Shown: piece by piece, positions 52,601 through 57,826 of the stretch
How the letters are laid out: each line of letters begins with the position of its first letter
Position numbering within the stretch: position 1 is the first letter of the stretch
DNA from: Morinoia aosen
Taxonomy: Eukaryota; Arthropoda; Malacostraca; Amphipoda; Talitridae
Direction of reading: 5' to 3'
Assembly (NCBI GenBank): GCA_030386875.1
Contig: CM059575.1
Location: 44,918,859-44,982,858 of the forward strand
DNA: 64,000 nt
The notes under the pieces: generated by a model
Databases searched by the model: none
What the model saw: the letters and a program-made list of their open reading frames with translations, nothing else
Told to the model about the DNA's origin: nothing
Made by a program: the position numbers and the translations under genes

Positions 52601-55095
52601 AAATATCATTTTAAGGTACATTGACGTTTGAGGTGATACATTTCCAAAAGTTAATCATTTCATGCGATATAGGTGAAAATACTCTCACATCGGAGTTATT
52701 TAAAAAAAACAACGATGCTCAACCAAAAACATTTAAACAGATTTTTCTCAGCGTATTCTATACTTCTGCCCGTACGGATTTAAAGGTTTACAGAAACAGA
52801 AAAAGAACCCGCTTTTAACATTGAACCACTATTAGCTCTGGAAAAAAGGCGACATCAGACCTGACTCATTAAAACATCGAAGCTTAGTTTTCTGCCTGTC
52901 ACTATTGGCATTTAATTTAATTCCGCATAAAATTCTCTAGCCATGATAAAAACGATTTTAAGAAAGCGAAGAGAAAGGACCATTAACTACTGACTGTAGA
53001 AAATTGGGAAGTAAAGCAAAACGTGTGTTCCAGCACAGGATACTCAGCGCAAATAAAGAATTCAAAAACAAAGAAAAAATTAAATTAAATCAAAAGAAAA
53101 AAAAAAGAAGATAATGAATAAGGCATGGAAATAGAAAGAAGCAAAGTAGAAAGAAGCGATCCAAGAATAAGAAACACCTTAATACAAATCTCAGGACAGT
53201 GTCCTTGATCACGCTGCTTAACCAAGCCCCCAATTATTGCGCAGAGAAATCATGCGGTAACAAGTAAAATTAACCGGCGATATAAGTAATTAGGCTGAGG
53301 GCCTCATTAAGATGCTTAGTATGCTTAGCACAGCAGCGCTAACGCAATCACGGACCACACAAGAACATACTTGACCACAGTATTCTCCTTGCACGTCTGC
53401 TCTCCGATTTCACGATTAGTTTCCTCTACTGAAATGCGTGGCAGAACTTGTTCAAAATAGGAGCCTAGCTCACCAACATGAAAATAATACACTATTTTCT
53501 CGCGCTACATGTAATCCGCAGGACCGCCTAGATTCCACAGCTCGAGAGCGAAGTAGATGAACACCGCGTAAGGTCTTATCGAGTTCTCACACCAAGAAAT
53601 CTTACCATGCCCAACTCCTGCGAGAACTGGTACGTTCACGATTCACCAACACAAACAAGGATGTCACGTTTTCAAATTATAGAATTTGAAGCGTTTTTTA
53701 CAACACGATATCCTTCCTTTGACATCTCTCGCCCTGAATCTAAGAGAAAAGAAAATATCTTTTACCACTCACTGAGTGAGACACTATCCTAATATACTAA
53801 CTATTCAATCACGACGAACATGCAGTATTCAAAATAAAGCTTTACTTAACAAGGACTAGTCGAATTTTTTTTTAATATGAACGCATGTCAAAATACCAGG
53901 GAAGAATAACCCAGATAAAACAGCCACAATCCTACCAAATTCAAAGAATCTGGAAACTGCTGGATAGCAATTGCAAGCAAGCAGTCTGGAAGCACTCTCG
54001 TCAAAGGCATCCCTTGAGGGCAGTGGTAAAGGAGCATTCCGTACTGTTCCACAGAAAATATTCAGTTTTTTAACATTTGTGATAATTTTCAGTTGGCATA
54101 GCCCTACTCGTCGGTTAAGATTTTTCAGACATACAGACTTGCGTTTTTCGACTTGTATTTCTATCTCCTATTGCTCTGTTCCAGCTAGGGAGAGGGTGAC
54201 TAGTACAGCTACAGAGGGTGACTCAATACGTGATACGTACAGCTAGGGAGAGGGTGACTCAAAATATTCGAAGGACTCTATCATCTCGGCACGAAAGGAA
54301 GTATCTAAGTGTTTAGGAAGAATGATCCATTGATATTTGTTGCCTCTCGTTATTATTCTGAGAAATCTCGGACTAAATCATACTTTTTTCTCACTCGGAT
54401 AACTTACGTTTCGTCCATTATGTTCAGTAGAATTTGTATCCAAGATTGCCCCATTCAAGGATTACAATTGAAAGGTTTCTCTATACAATGGTCAGAAACT
54501 ATCAATACCGATATAAGGCAGCTATTTGAATTCAGAGGGCTTTGACAACACTACAGTGAATAAAAAGAAGTTATAGAAGATTGTTTACCATTTTCCAAAA
54601 CGAGAGATTCAGTTTGAATGACGATCAAAATGAGCGTCGTTCAAAAAAACTTCATTCCGAAATGTTGAAAGCTACAGGCTCAGAACCTTTCCCATAACCA
54701 CTAGAGAACGTGTTAAAACAATTCAAAATATCCTGTTGAATCGTACTACACCAAGTGCAAAAATGGGAAAAATTTCAGTCGTAGGAAACTGAGTTTCCAC
54801 GAGCTGCCTCAAGAGAAAATCGGACATTGCTCTTGCACCAACCTGAAATTCCCTCGTATCAGTATATCGCCGATTATATTTGCTGGAAATTAACTGCTCT
54901 CAACTTTAATTACGAGTAAGATTAAGAAAACTGAACCATCCTTACACTATATACCTATCTTAAGATATCACTCACTTAAAACACCTTAAGACTAACACAT
55001 GATTACTTACATAATCGTGAAATGCTTTCGCTTCACTACTGTGTTCGGATGTGTCCCTCCTCTCCGGCGCAGCACAATACAAATCCCAAAACACA
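4437..55095 (-). CDS. Ssdp: Ssdp / SSBP-family gene, 11 exons seen, 5' end outside window
   Basis: Joined minus-strand exons: 55011-55095, 50743-50784, 34354-34443, 31248-31343, 27126-27203, 24557-24563, 12945-13153, 11213-11260, 10929-10986, 7542-7612, 4437-4670 (1018 nt, 339 codons plus one leading base). Phases agree at every junction. The product begins within the LUFS domain and continues as the Pro/Gly/Met-rich tail typical of SSBP2/3/4 and fly Ssdp. Family role: a nuclear adaptor that binds LDB1/Chip through LUFS, protects it from ubiquitin-dependent turnover, and joins LIM-homeodomain and Pygo/Wnt enhancer complexes. The [11 protein letters not shown] segment is the arthropod form, absent from vertebrate SSBPs as I recall them. 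About 64 N-terminal residues, including the start codon, were not found and should lie beyond 64000. Confidence 0.93.
4671..7541 (-). other. Ssdp intron with SINE copy and small hairpin
   Basis: The intron between the last two recognised exons. It holds one SINE-A copy (6904-7267) and a short inverted repeat near 6048-6118, where ATCTATAATTTTAG is repeated inverted about 35 bp on. Otherwise it is AT-rich with nothing recognisable. Confidence 0.7.
6904..7267 (-). mobile_element. SINE-A copy, near full length
   Basis: Shares the family's whole length: tail side AGTTTAAGCCTCCCTAACC at low coordinates and head ATAGTTGCATCCCCCTGAGGGG at the high end. Flanks TCCAAAG and TCCAAGG may be a decayed target duplication. 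A minus-strand open frame inside it is a chance product that recurs in other copies. Confidence 0.8.
7542..7612 (-). CDS. Ssdp: Ssdp exon: [12 protein letters not shown] segment
   Basis: A 71-nt exon, phase 1 to 0, acceptor ATTGCAG, donor GTGAGT. It completes an Asp codon and reads [19 protein letters not shown], ending PMPG. Fly has GGTDGTFYTMMKP and human DNIYTMINPVPPGG at this point. Its 3' neighbour in the transcript is the exon ending at 4670, in phase 0. Confidence 0.93.
7613..10928 (-). other. Ssdp intron with 137-bp fold-back
   Basis: An AT-rich intron of 3.3 kb. The only strong structure is the fold-back at 8216-8352. I see no SINE copy or other gene. Confidence 0.7.
8216..8352. repeat. 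Near-perfect fold-back, 67-bp arms
   Basis: Arms 8216-8282 and 8286-8352 are reverse complements with one mismatch (GGTTACC against GGTGACC) around a 3-nt CAA spacer. As RNA or single-stranded DNA this would form a long hairpin. I see no clear target duplication. The match implies recent formation or active homogenisation. It could be a fold-back MITE or a snap-back duplication. Confidence 0.95.
10929..10986 (-). CDS. Ssdp: Ssdp exon: GTPIMPSP segment
   Basis: A 58-nt exon, phase 0 to 1, acceptor GCTCAG, donor GTGAGT, encoding [19 protein letters not shown] plus the first base of Asp. GTPIMPSP is identical in human and fly members. The plus-strand open frame covering the same bases is a shadow. 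Confidence 0.96.
10987..11212 (-). other. Short 226-bp Ssdp intron
   Basis: An AT-rich intron with GTGAGT donor and GCTCAG acceptor on the minus strand and no inserted element. Confidence 0.85.
11213..11260 (-). CDS. Ssdp: Ssdp exon: YSSSSPGTY segment
   Basis: A 48-nt exon, phase 0 to 0, acceptor TTTTCAG, donor GTGAGT, encoding [16 protein letters not shown]. Human SSBP3 has [16 protein letters not shown] and fly YSSSSPGNYGGPPG, so this short exon is secure. It is too short to stand out as an open frame. The intron after it is only 226 bp. Confidence 0.96.
11606..11992 (-). mobile_element. SINE-A copy, old
   Basis: Recognisable by TTAGCCTC...CATAACAAAGGTGTTTC, AGAGGAAGGCACTATTTAGT, ACACAAGATAAAAGTTAA and the terminal TGAAGGGG. 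It has a local duplication around TTTAGTATAAAG near 11675-11705. It has lost almost all CpG. Confidence 0.7.
12493..12708 (-). mobile_element. SINE-A copy, head-truncated
   Basis: Begins at AGTTAGTTTAGGCCTC and fades after GAAACAGGGACCC, so the 5' head is missing, as expected for target-primed insertion. No target duplication was found. Confidence 0.65.
12945..13153 (-). CDS. Ssdp: Ssdp exon: Gly/Pro/Met repeat region
   Basis: A 209-nt exon (two bases, then 69 codons) between TTTCAG and GTGAGT. It starts [10 protein letters not shown], runs through MGP-type repeats ([24 protein letters not shown]) and ends [12 protein letters not shown]. It aligns with human [30 protein letters not shown]...GAGRPWPNPNS. 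Several long open frames overlap it on both strands only because the sequence is GC-rich and repetitive. This reading is chosen by homology and phase. It has only about four CpGs, unlike the similar coding repeat at 4437-4670. Confidence 0.96.
14528..14802 (-). mobile_element. SINE-B copy
   Basis: Shares the SINE-A 3' side (AAGCCTCCC, ACAAGGTGTGTTCC, CATAGAAACAGC) but its head side reads TATCCATAGCTAAAGTAACC then CACCCTGGGGCA, unrelated to the SINE-A head. Similar heads occur near 15110-15150 and 35815-35850. Confidence 0.55.
14863..15148 (-). mobile_element. SINE-B copy
   Basis: It has the same head as the neighbouring SINE-B (AAAGCCTACCTATAGCTGAG then GTAACC, ending ACCCCAGGGGGGG) and the shared middle CTGCACAAGGTGTGTTCCCA. 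The tail end is eroded. Confidence 0.55.
15702..16079 (-). mobile_element. SINE-A copy with target duplication
   Basis: Flanked by AATTAGGCCAGAA (15689-15701) and AATTAGACCAGAA (16080-16092), a 13-bp target duplication with one difference. It is full length and moderately diverged. Confidence 0.8.
16723..17391 (-). mobile_element. SINE-A copy interrupted by another SINE-A
   Basis: The tail part (TTTGAGCTTTCTTAGCCCCAAC) is at 16723-16773. The element resumes about 17095 (GAGGGAACAGGGAATC) and runs to the head at 17391 (AATAGTTGTATCCCTCTAAGGG). The interruption is the copy starting at about 16774, so this host copy is older. Confidence 0.7.
16774..17092 (-). mobile_element. SINE-A copy nested, (GATT)n tail, head-truncated
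   Basis: It begins with the simple repeat GATTGATTGATTGATT, then TTTTGGCCTCCC, and stops at about CACACATTTTAGTC without the head. In the element's own orientation this is a 3' simple-repeat tail plus 5' truncation. It lies inside the older copy in the same orientation. Confidence 0.65.
18665..18864 (-). mobile_element. SINE-A fragment, head half
   Basis: Recognisable from GAAGAAAGTCAGAGGTGCTG to AGATACAATAGCAGCTTCACCC. The tail half is mostly missing. Confidence 0.65.
19591..19951 (-). mobile_element. SINE-A reference copy with 13-bp target duplication
   Basis: Flanked by the perfect duplication ACCTTTCTATACA (19578-19590 and 19952-19964), which defines the element's ends: tail GATAGATTGTAGATTATTAG at low coordinates and head CCCCTGAGGGG at 19951. 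It is 361 bp. Duplication length and tail point to target-primed insertion rather than a cut-and-paste element. Confidence 0.9.
22366..22392 (-). CDS. Possible 27-nt cassette exon of Ssdp
   Basis: The minus strand shows a pyrimidine-rich tract (TCTTTCTCCCTCCCACCATTCAG), 27 nt, then GTAGGC. Both neighbours are in phase 1, so inclusion keeps the frame and adds GDGDFVGWQ between PPG and MNPRMG. These residues do not resemble known SSBP sequence. Flies have QPMMPNSMDPTR here, and I could not find that segment anywhere in 13154-24556. It may be a lineage-specific cassette exon or chance. Confidence 0.3.
24557..24563 (-). CDS. Ssdp: Ssdp 7-nt microexon (PPG)
   Basis: CCTCCAG lies between a strong acceptor (TTTTTTTTACTTTCAG) and the donor GTGAGTGG. 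It adds Pro-Pro plus the first base of a Gly codon. In fly Ssdp the FNG motif is followed by PPG, exactly what this microexon supplies after the FNG ending the previous exon. Its outgoing phase 1 is the phase required by the next recognised exon at 13153, which starts with two bases completing a codon. Without it the frame would break. A second donor-like GTAAGT about 27 bp downstream would bring in a stop and is disfavoured. Confidence 0.75.
25145..25743 (+). repeat. Dispersed repeat, copy X (interrupted by SINE)
   Basis: Matches 37345-37818: CTCAACCAACAGGTAGTTTG then ATCCACTCACACAATACACA and onward to ATGAGATCTGTT. The strand shown is arbitrary. Relative to copy Y it lacks about 220 bp after CTGAGGAACTGTC. 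Many CpGs of copy Y appear here as TpG or CpA. Function is unknown. Confidence 0.8.
25177..25533 (-). mobile_element. SINE-A copy, 17-bp target duplication, (ATT)n tail
   Basis: Flanked by GTCCAATAAAAATGGTT at 25160-25176 and 25534-25550. Its tail is ATTATTATTATTATAT, then AAGTTTTAGCCTCCC. The head is intact (GATACAATAGTTGTATCC, CCCTGAGGG). The empty site is seen in the related segment at about 37380-37400, confirming insertion. Little divergence makes it a young copy. Confidence 0.93.
27126..27203 (-). CDS. Ssdp: Ssdp exon: PRYPG-PRPGVRM segment
   Basis: A 78-nt exon, phase 0 to 0, with acceptor TGTGCAG and donor GTGAGT. It encodes [17 protein letters not shown], then PQMPNDFNG. It matches fly PFMGGPRYPGGPRPGVRM...NEFNG and human PFMSPRYAGGPRPPIRMGNQ. 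The CpG-rich LTR-like block begins only about 165 bp away on the upstream side. Confidence 0.95.
27370..27729 (+). mobile_element. Probable solo LTR (fossil)
   Basis: A CpG-rich block of about 360 bp inside CpG-poor DNA, flanked by the 5-bp repeat GAATG (27365-27369 and 27730-27734). It starts TGTTATATAGTG and ends with CACTACAATT, giving imperfect terminal inversion (CACTA). An AATAAA signal sits about 40 bp before the end, as in an LTR's R/U5. No internal coding region flanks it, so it looks like a recombined solo LTR of a gypsy-like element. Family is uncertain. CpG retention suggests it is younger than its surroundings. Confidence 0.5.
27735..27981 (-). mobile_element. SINE-A fragment, head side
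   Basis: It runs from CCAGCACATAGAAACAGC through GAAAGAAGTTCATGAAACAA to AGGACCTCACATCTTATCTC and a decayed head. The tail third is missing. Confidence 0.65.
30700..31046 (-). mobile_element. SINE-A copy, end of head missing
   Basis: GATTAGGTTAGATGTTAATT, then GAGAGGAAGGAGGAAGGCAC and the family middle, ending GATACAATGGTTGCCC. The last head bases are absent. No target duplication was seen. Confidence 0.75.
31248..31343 (-). CDS. Ssdp: Ssdp exon: MRPSP proline/serine-rich segment
   Basis: A 96-nt exon, phase 0 to 0, between CATTCCAG and GTAAGT. It starts [11 protein letters not shown], continues [11 protein letters not shown] and ends HSPLVNSQ. Fly has NSTMRPSPPTHASSPQPPP at this place, so composition and the MRPSP anchor fit. 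It is low in complexity and probably disordered. Longer open frames overlapping it on the same strand run through the splice sites and are not real. Confidence 0.92.
32069..32090. repeat. (CTAT)n microsatellite
   Basis: About five and a half perfect CTAT units in AT-rich intron sequence. It could mark the tail of an eroded SINE, but no SINE body is recognisable beside it. Confidence 0.85.
32408..32725 (-). mobile_element. SINE-A copy, head-truncated
   Basis: Tail GATTAGGTAGATGTTAGCTT, then AAGCCTCCCTAACC, running to CTTATTCCCATAGATAC where it stops before the final hairpin. It is moderately diverged. Confidence 0.75.
33338..33692 (-). mobile_element. SINE-A copy, near full length
   Basis: Runs from AGATTATATTTTAGTTTAAG to GATACAATAATTTTAACCC and TTTAAGGGG. 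A short local duplication (GCTAATTC / ACTAATTC) lies near the head. Confidence 0.75.
34354..34443 (-). CDS. Ssdp: Ssdp exon: APSPLGQM / PPGFFP segment
   Basis: A 90-nt exon, phase 0 to 0, with acceptor TTCCAG and donor GTAAGT. It encodes [20 protein letters not shown] and ends PMPPGFFP. It matches fly [25 protein letters not shown] and human [25 protein letters not shown] closely enough that the assignment is not in doubt. This is the start of the proline-rich transactivation-like region. A SINE copy lies about 330 bp upstream in the intron. Confidence 0.96.
34776..35165 (-). mobile_element. SINE-A copy, full length, diverged
   Basis: GATTAGATAAAGTAAGTTAG tail, AGCTTCCCTAGC, and head ending TATCGTATCCCCCTGAGG. 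It carries the longer middle variant with CAAGACCCCC and CTGCACATAGAAA. Confidence 0.75.
35575..35865 (-). mobile_element. SINE-B copy
   Basis: The shared 3' side (TCTCTCTAGCCACAACAAGA, AATCTATGCACAAAGTGT) is joined to the SINE-B head (GGCATGATAGATAGCAGTCC, CTATAGATGAGATAACCC). Confidence 0.55.
35967..36635 (-). mobile_element. SINE-A copy split by a nested SINE-A
   Basis: The tail part at 35967-36127 contains a 42-bp perfect palindrome (36055-36096). It resumes at 36507 (AAAGAAGTTTATGAAACAAG) and fades by about 36620. The nested copy is bounded by AAAGATGTTTATG and AAAGAAGTTTATG. In turn a further SINE-A inserted just after it at 36636. Confidence 0.7.
36141..36506 (-). mobile_element. SINE-A copy nested in another
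   Basis: Inserted into the 35967 copy, flanked by a 13-bp duplication with one difference (AAAGATGTTTATG at about 36126-36138, AAAGAAGTTTATG from 36507). Full length, with tail GATTAGATAAGCTAGTTTAA and head GTCTCCCCTTGAGGGG. Confidence 0.75.
36636..36990 (-). mobile_element. SINE-A copy, young, 14-bp target duplication
   Basis: Flanked by ACTTCAGTTTCTGA at 36622-36635 and 36991-37004. Full length, with tail TTAGATTAGTCATTAG and an intact head (GATACAATAATTGTATCC, CCTGAGGGG). Confidence 0.92.
37345..37818 (+). repeat. Dispersed repeat, copy Y, CpG-rich
   Basis: Related to copy X at 25145-25743: GTCCTCAGCGACGCC, CTCAACCAACAGGTAGTTCG, GTCCACTCACACAATACACA. The strand is arbitrary. About 220 bp (37436-37658), absent from X, separates its two homologous parts and is GC-rich. 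An 83-codon minus-strand open frame covers part of it but has no recognisable similarity. Confidence 0.75.
38955..39294 (-). mobile_element. SINE-A copy
   Basis: GGTTCAAGCCTCCCTGAGCC, GGAAGGAGGAAGGCACAATT, head CTACAACAGTTGTATCTC. It retains several CpGs, unlike copies below 37 kb. Confidence 0.75.
39505..39600 (-). repeat. Fragment with GAATGAG...CTCGAAACG motif
   Basis: The minus strand reads GTTGAGAATGAG, CCTAGTG, CTCGAAACGTTCGAAC. A motif of this kind (short hairpin followed by CGAAACG) recurs at 59382-59405 and in the 62.4-63.5 kb inverted repeat. Such motifs are common near the ends of arthropod retroelements, including Penelope-like ones. Assignment is tentative. Confidence 0.35.
39990..40700. 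other. CpG-rich patches, possible alternative promoter
   Basis: 39990-40190 and 40500-40700 are much richer in G+C and CpG than the intron around them. The first includes a (CCG)n/(CCA)n run that produces Pro or Ala stretches in open frames on both strands. None of these frames resembles a known protein. They may be an alternative first exon or regulatory DNA of Ssdp, or unrelated. Confidence 0.3.
41004..41325 (-). mobile_element. SINE-A copy, head-truncated
   Basis: TCAGTTCAAACCTCTCTAAT, GAGAGGAAGGAGGAAGGTAC, TGAAAAACAGGACAGCG, ending CTCCTCCTAGAAGTGCTAAA. It carries a short (AGT)n expansion near 41175. Confidence 0.75.
42349..42400. repeat. Two-unit tandem repeat
   Basis: GTGTTCGTTATCTCACATAC, then TGCGTAA, is followed by GTTCGTTATCTCACATAC and TACGTAA after a short AGT link. 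Period is about 27 bp, two units. Confidence 0.85.
44448..45064 (-). mobile_element. SINE-A host copy, 14-bp target duplication, head-truncated
   Basis: Flanked by TAGATAAAAATCTA (44434-44447) and TAGATAAGAATCTA (45065-45078). Its tail is (ATT)n. It stops at CCCTCACATGGT before the head hairpins. It is interrupted at 44580-44879 by another SINE-A. It resembles the copies at 25177 and 56345 (ATAAGAAAGTTTTAGCC), a distinct young subfamily. Confidence 0.9.
44580..44879 (-). mobile_element. SINE-A copy nested, 13-bp target duplication, head-truncated
   Basis: Inside the 44448 copy, flanked by GCACAGAAACAGA (44567-44579 and 44880-44892). Tail TTAGATTAGATTATAAGTTA. It ends at CTCAGCTCGGGCC, lacking about 60 bp of head. 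Textbook nested, 5'-truncated target-primed insertion. Confidence 0.93.
45870..46690. repeat. Three related units, two direct and one inverted
   Basis: A motif AGAAGCG...TTTGGTCTTATTTGAC...GGACTGTA at 45964-46004 recurs, diverged, at 46300-46345 (same direction). It recurs inverted at 46507-46550 (ACAGTCCTTCCGCGTCAAAT, GAGACCAAAATCACGCTTCT). Homology extends outward (GAATTCTGAACACATTT at 46180-46196 against AAATGTGTTCAGAATTC at 46657-46673). These may be remnants of one element family. No protein is recognisable. Confidence 0.7.
46783..47051 (-). mobile_element. SINE-A fragment, tail missing
   Basis: AATCTATGCACAAGTGTGTT, CATAGAAACAATTCAG, AAAAGATGGTCCGTAATAAA, head GATACAATAGTCATATCACC. It has a deletion around GAAGGACCTCAC. 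Confidence 0.7.
48060..48900. other. CpG-rich patches upstream of the largest intron's end
   Basis: 48060-48270 (with CCCGCGCGGGGGGTGCGCC) and 48770-48900 (with GGGGCGGGGC, a GC-box) stand out from AT-rich intron. They lie 1.8-2.7 kb downstream of exon 50743-50784. A regulatory element or alternative promoter is possible. No open frame is recognised. Confidence 0.3.
49081..49212 (-). mobile_element. SINE-A fragment, tail side
   Basis: TAGTTTAAGCCTTCCTAGCC, GGCACCATTTAGTATGG, TACACAAGGTGTGTCCC. It ends at CTGCGCATAAG, so only the tail third is present. Confidence 0.7.
49889..50010 (-). mobile_element. SINE-A fragment, head side
   Basis: AAAAATTAACATTTTATTG, AAAAGGCCTACCTTACTCTC, ACATTCCCCCTGGAAGTG, ending ATACAATAGTTGAGAGG. 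Only the head third is present. Confidence 0.7.
50743..50784 (-). CDS. Ssdp: Ssdp exon: arthropod GYGVNG segment
   Basis: A 42-nt exon between acceptor TTTTTACAG and donor GTAAGT, phase 0 to 0, encoding [14 protein letters not shown]. Fly Ssdp has GFVSSGYGVNGI directly after the same FHDY motif, so order and phase both fit. Vertebrate SSBPs have a different short linker here. Because the exon is symmetrical (14 codons), skipping it would keep the frame, and this could make an isoform. Its upstream intron is 4.2 kb and its downstream intron is 16.3 kb, the largest complete intron in the window. Confidence 0.93.
51188..51425. repeat. Degenerate minisatellite, about 25-bp unit
   Basis: About nine units of the form CCAAGATATGCTTTAGCGTC plus ATATG. 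Units vary (CCAAGACATGTTTTAGTGCC, CCAAGATAAGCTGAAGTGCC) and run from 24 to 30 bp. Variation increases to the right. Found by eye, so unit count may be off by one. Confidence 0.85.
52935..53200 (-). mobile_element. SINE-B-like copy, eroded
   Basis: GAGAAAGGACCATTAACTAC, GTGTGTTCCAGCACAGGATA, then an A-rich middle and AAATAGAAAGAAGCAAAGTA resemble the two copies near 14.5-15.1 kb. The ends are unclear. Confidence 0.45.
54181..54260. repeat. Short tandem-like repeat
   Basis: CAGCTAGGGAGAGGGTGACT occurs at 54182-54201 and 54239-54258, with a diverged ACAGCTACAGAGGGTGACTC between them. Confidence 0.85.
55011..55095 (-). CDS. Ssdp: Ssdp exon: end of LUFS domain
   Basis: The acceptor TTGCAG lies at higher coordinates. 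The exon opens with the third base of a codon (TG|T, Cys in the family's WWCVFWDL motif), then reads [20 protein letters not shown] and ends EAKAFHDY before a GTAAGT donor. This is the most conserved part of the family, nearly identical to fly and human. It completes the LUFS domain that mediates tetramerisation and LDB binding. Its incoming phase (two bases on the previous exon) can be used to recognise the missing upstream exon. Fly Ssdp has a Cys at the Ser in DTSEHSS. The identity is very secure. Confidence 0.97.
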
Positions 55096-56344
55096 CTGCA
55101 AGAAAAGACAAAAAATTCAGTGTTAGTGAACTTCCTGCAGAAAAAACGTACTTCAAAACAAATATGGAAATAACTATTTTATAAGAAGATTTAGAGTTGG
55201 ACAATACCAATACTATGTTAAAAAACATTTTCAGAGTAAGAATACAGAAGAAAATTTAAAAGACAACCAAATTTTGAGAAACTAAACGCAGATGATTCAG
55301 TGCAGTGACTGGAAACATGCGCTACTGCAAAGCCACGAAAACCTGAGGACGCAACCGAGGTTGACTGAAGTCTGATGTTAGAAATACTATGAGATCGCAA
55401 ACAGGCTAACTCGGTGAGGTACGCTCACGAGGCCACGTACAACGAGCAAAGCTCCTCGAATGCAGCACAGGAATTGCTTCAGTATTCTTGAGACTCAAAG
55501 AACACCAAGATACTCCGAAAGAGAGTCGCCTTCAACTTATTGAAAAACAAAGCCATGGATTGCTACGATGCAACGAACGGGTGTAAATACCTGCTGTGTA
55601 TCAGTTTTTTTTTTGTTAGGATTATAATATTGCTCATTAAAATCAGGTCAGTTTACGTCACACAAAAAAACAGAATCCGTCAGGTTTTGGTAGGAGATCG
55701 ATACTCGCTAGTATTTTCGTTATGATACTTGAGCTCAAATGGAAAATGAATGCGGCGGTCAATTTGCGGGTATTCCGAAACTCGAAACTTCGCATCAAAA
55801 AATTCAAACTTCACAATAGTAATCAAGCCTAGTTAAATATCTATACTATTAATAATTAAATAGGTTATTCTATTCGTAATCCATTACTGCCACTCTCAGT
55901 GGTATTCAGTACATCTAGGCAACCTACAACCTACAAAATTCATTTTTCACAGTTTTGCCCCTTGATTCTCCAGAAGCACTCAAAAACTTATTTATGTGAA
56001 GAATTTTAGTTTGAAATTTACGGAAACATTCTGACCAACATAGATCTGAAAGAGTGAGAATTCCAATATTTTGCAAAAAATAACTACGTACTCCGTTCTA
56101 CATAAGCAGGGTTTCGAATACCTTCAGCCAGAACATTATAACTTCTGGTAACGTGAAAATATTATTTAGTAAATCATTTCATCGAAGTATAACCTCCGTT
56201 TTCTTCCTGTTAAGCGATAGTAAGTGATATTCAAGTATCACCACGAGGGTGGAAAATTTGACAGAGTTCAACGCAGCTCGATACTCTGACAGAGAAGGCG
56301 TGAGCAGCTCGATGAGATGAAAACGTGAAATAATACGAATTGAA

Positions 56345-56705
56345 GTTGTATAAGTTGTATAAGAAAGTTTTAGCCTCCCTTAACCACGACAAAGATGTTC
56401 TAAGAGAGAAAAGAGGAAGGCACCATTTAGTATGGAGTTGAGGGAACGCGGAATCTATGCACAAGGTGCACAGAAACAGTAAGCTAGAAAAGAAGTTCAT
56501 GAAACAAGATATAAGTTGAAGAAGAAAGTAGTAAGTGCTGAAAAACAGGACAGCAGTGAACCGAAAAAAGATCGTCCGTAACAAAACAAAAACCAATTTT
56601 ATTACAACAAAAAGGAAGCCTACCTAACCTTTAGCTCGGGCCTCACATGGTTCCCCTGGGAGCGCTAATTCCCATTGATACAATAGTTGTATCCCCCTGA
56701 GGGGA
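56345..56705 (-). mobile_element. SINE-A copy, young, 10-bp target duplication
   Basis: Flanked by ACGAATTGAA (56335-56344 and 56706-56715). Tail GTTGTATAAGTTGTATAAG is a two-unit repeat. The body is nearly identical to the copies at 25177 and 44448. The head is intact. Confidence 0.9.
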
Positions 56706-57826
56706 ACGAATTGAAAGACGAAGCACTAGTGCAGTTGGGTCGGTTACATAGTACACCGGCGGCTCGTACGAGAGGGAAAGAGGAATTAAGGATATGAAAC
56801 AGATTAATTAAGAGCGCTGATTTTGTAGAGAGTAGCTGGGGTTACACTGAGGAGCCAGTTTCCAAAGTTACTCTGTAAAGAAGGCGCTATCAGTACACCC
56901 CCGTGAGTGCACTGTAGGCTCAGGTATCCTACATACCCCCCGAGGATCGTCAAGTCCTCAAGATGCGCTCAGAACGATTCTTTTCAGCGCACCCGTAGGG
57001 AAAGTGATTTGATAGAAGGCTTTAAGGGACTTGCCTTGCGATTAGCAATCACACGAGAGCTCAGCGGGATCAATATTTCGGAAGGGAATAAGTGTACGTG
57101 AATAGAGCGACAAAAGTGAAACTGCGAGTTTCTTCCCCGTAATTGCAACGTGACTCAATTATGACGACGCAACACAAAGCGCACCATCGATATTTTCTTC
57201 ATAACAAGTCAACTTCCGCACCAGAGCTAACGTTGCGAAAGCTGTGAAGCCACTTCATACGAACTGTGATGCTAGAGCCAACCGAATCATACGGCGTTTT
57301 TAATTAGGATTTAAATGGATTCTGAAAACAATTTCAGATGAATTAGAACATTCCACAACCTGTTTACATAAATGAAGTAAAATTTAATTTGAAATTTACG
57401 ATACGTAAATCTACTTAAATACGAAAGTATTTACAAAATAAAACTGTCACTATTTTAAAATTTGATTTTTCTTATCACACTTCCATTTCCACGATTAACC
57501 TCAAATTTATAAAATCTAGAAGCAGGACAAAAAATTCGCACTTCACACGAATTAACTAAATTTCAAAATATTTTATTTCATTCCATATCAACTGTTCTTA
57601 TGCTCGGCAGTACATCTGGGCAACCTTCATCCTACAGAAATTTAATTTTTTTCATTTTTGCCGCTTGCATGTTACAGAAACCCACAAAACGTCATTCAAG
57701 TAGAGAATTTATAACATAGCAACAAAACGAGCAAAAGTTGACAAAGATAGTAGAGCGCGTCCCAAGACCAAGTAGAAGCCTCATGGCCACATAAAAAAAA
57801 TTAAGGTACTGAAGCGCTACACAAAG

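Larger units (their letters stand above)
50785..55010 (-). other. Ssdp intron with minisatellite
   Basis: A 4.2-kb CpG-rich intron holding a 25-bp minisatellite (51188-51425), an eroded SINE-B-like piece (52935-53200) and a small repeat at 54181-54260 (GCTAGGGAGAGGGTGACT twice, with a diverged third unit between). No gene is recognised. Confidence 0.65.
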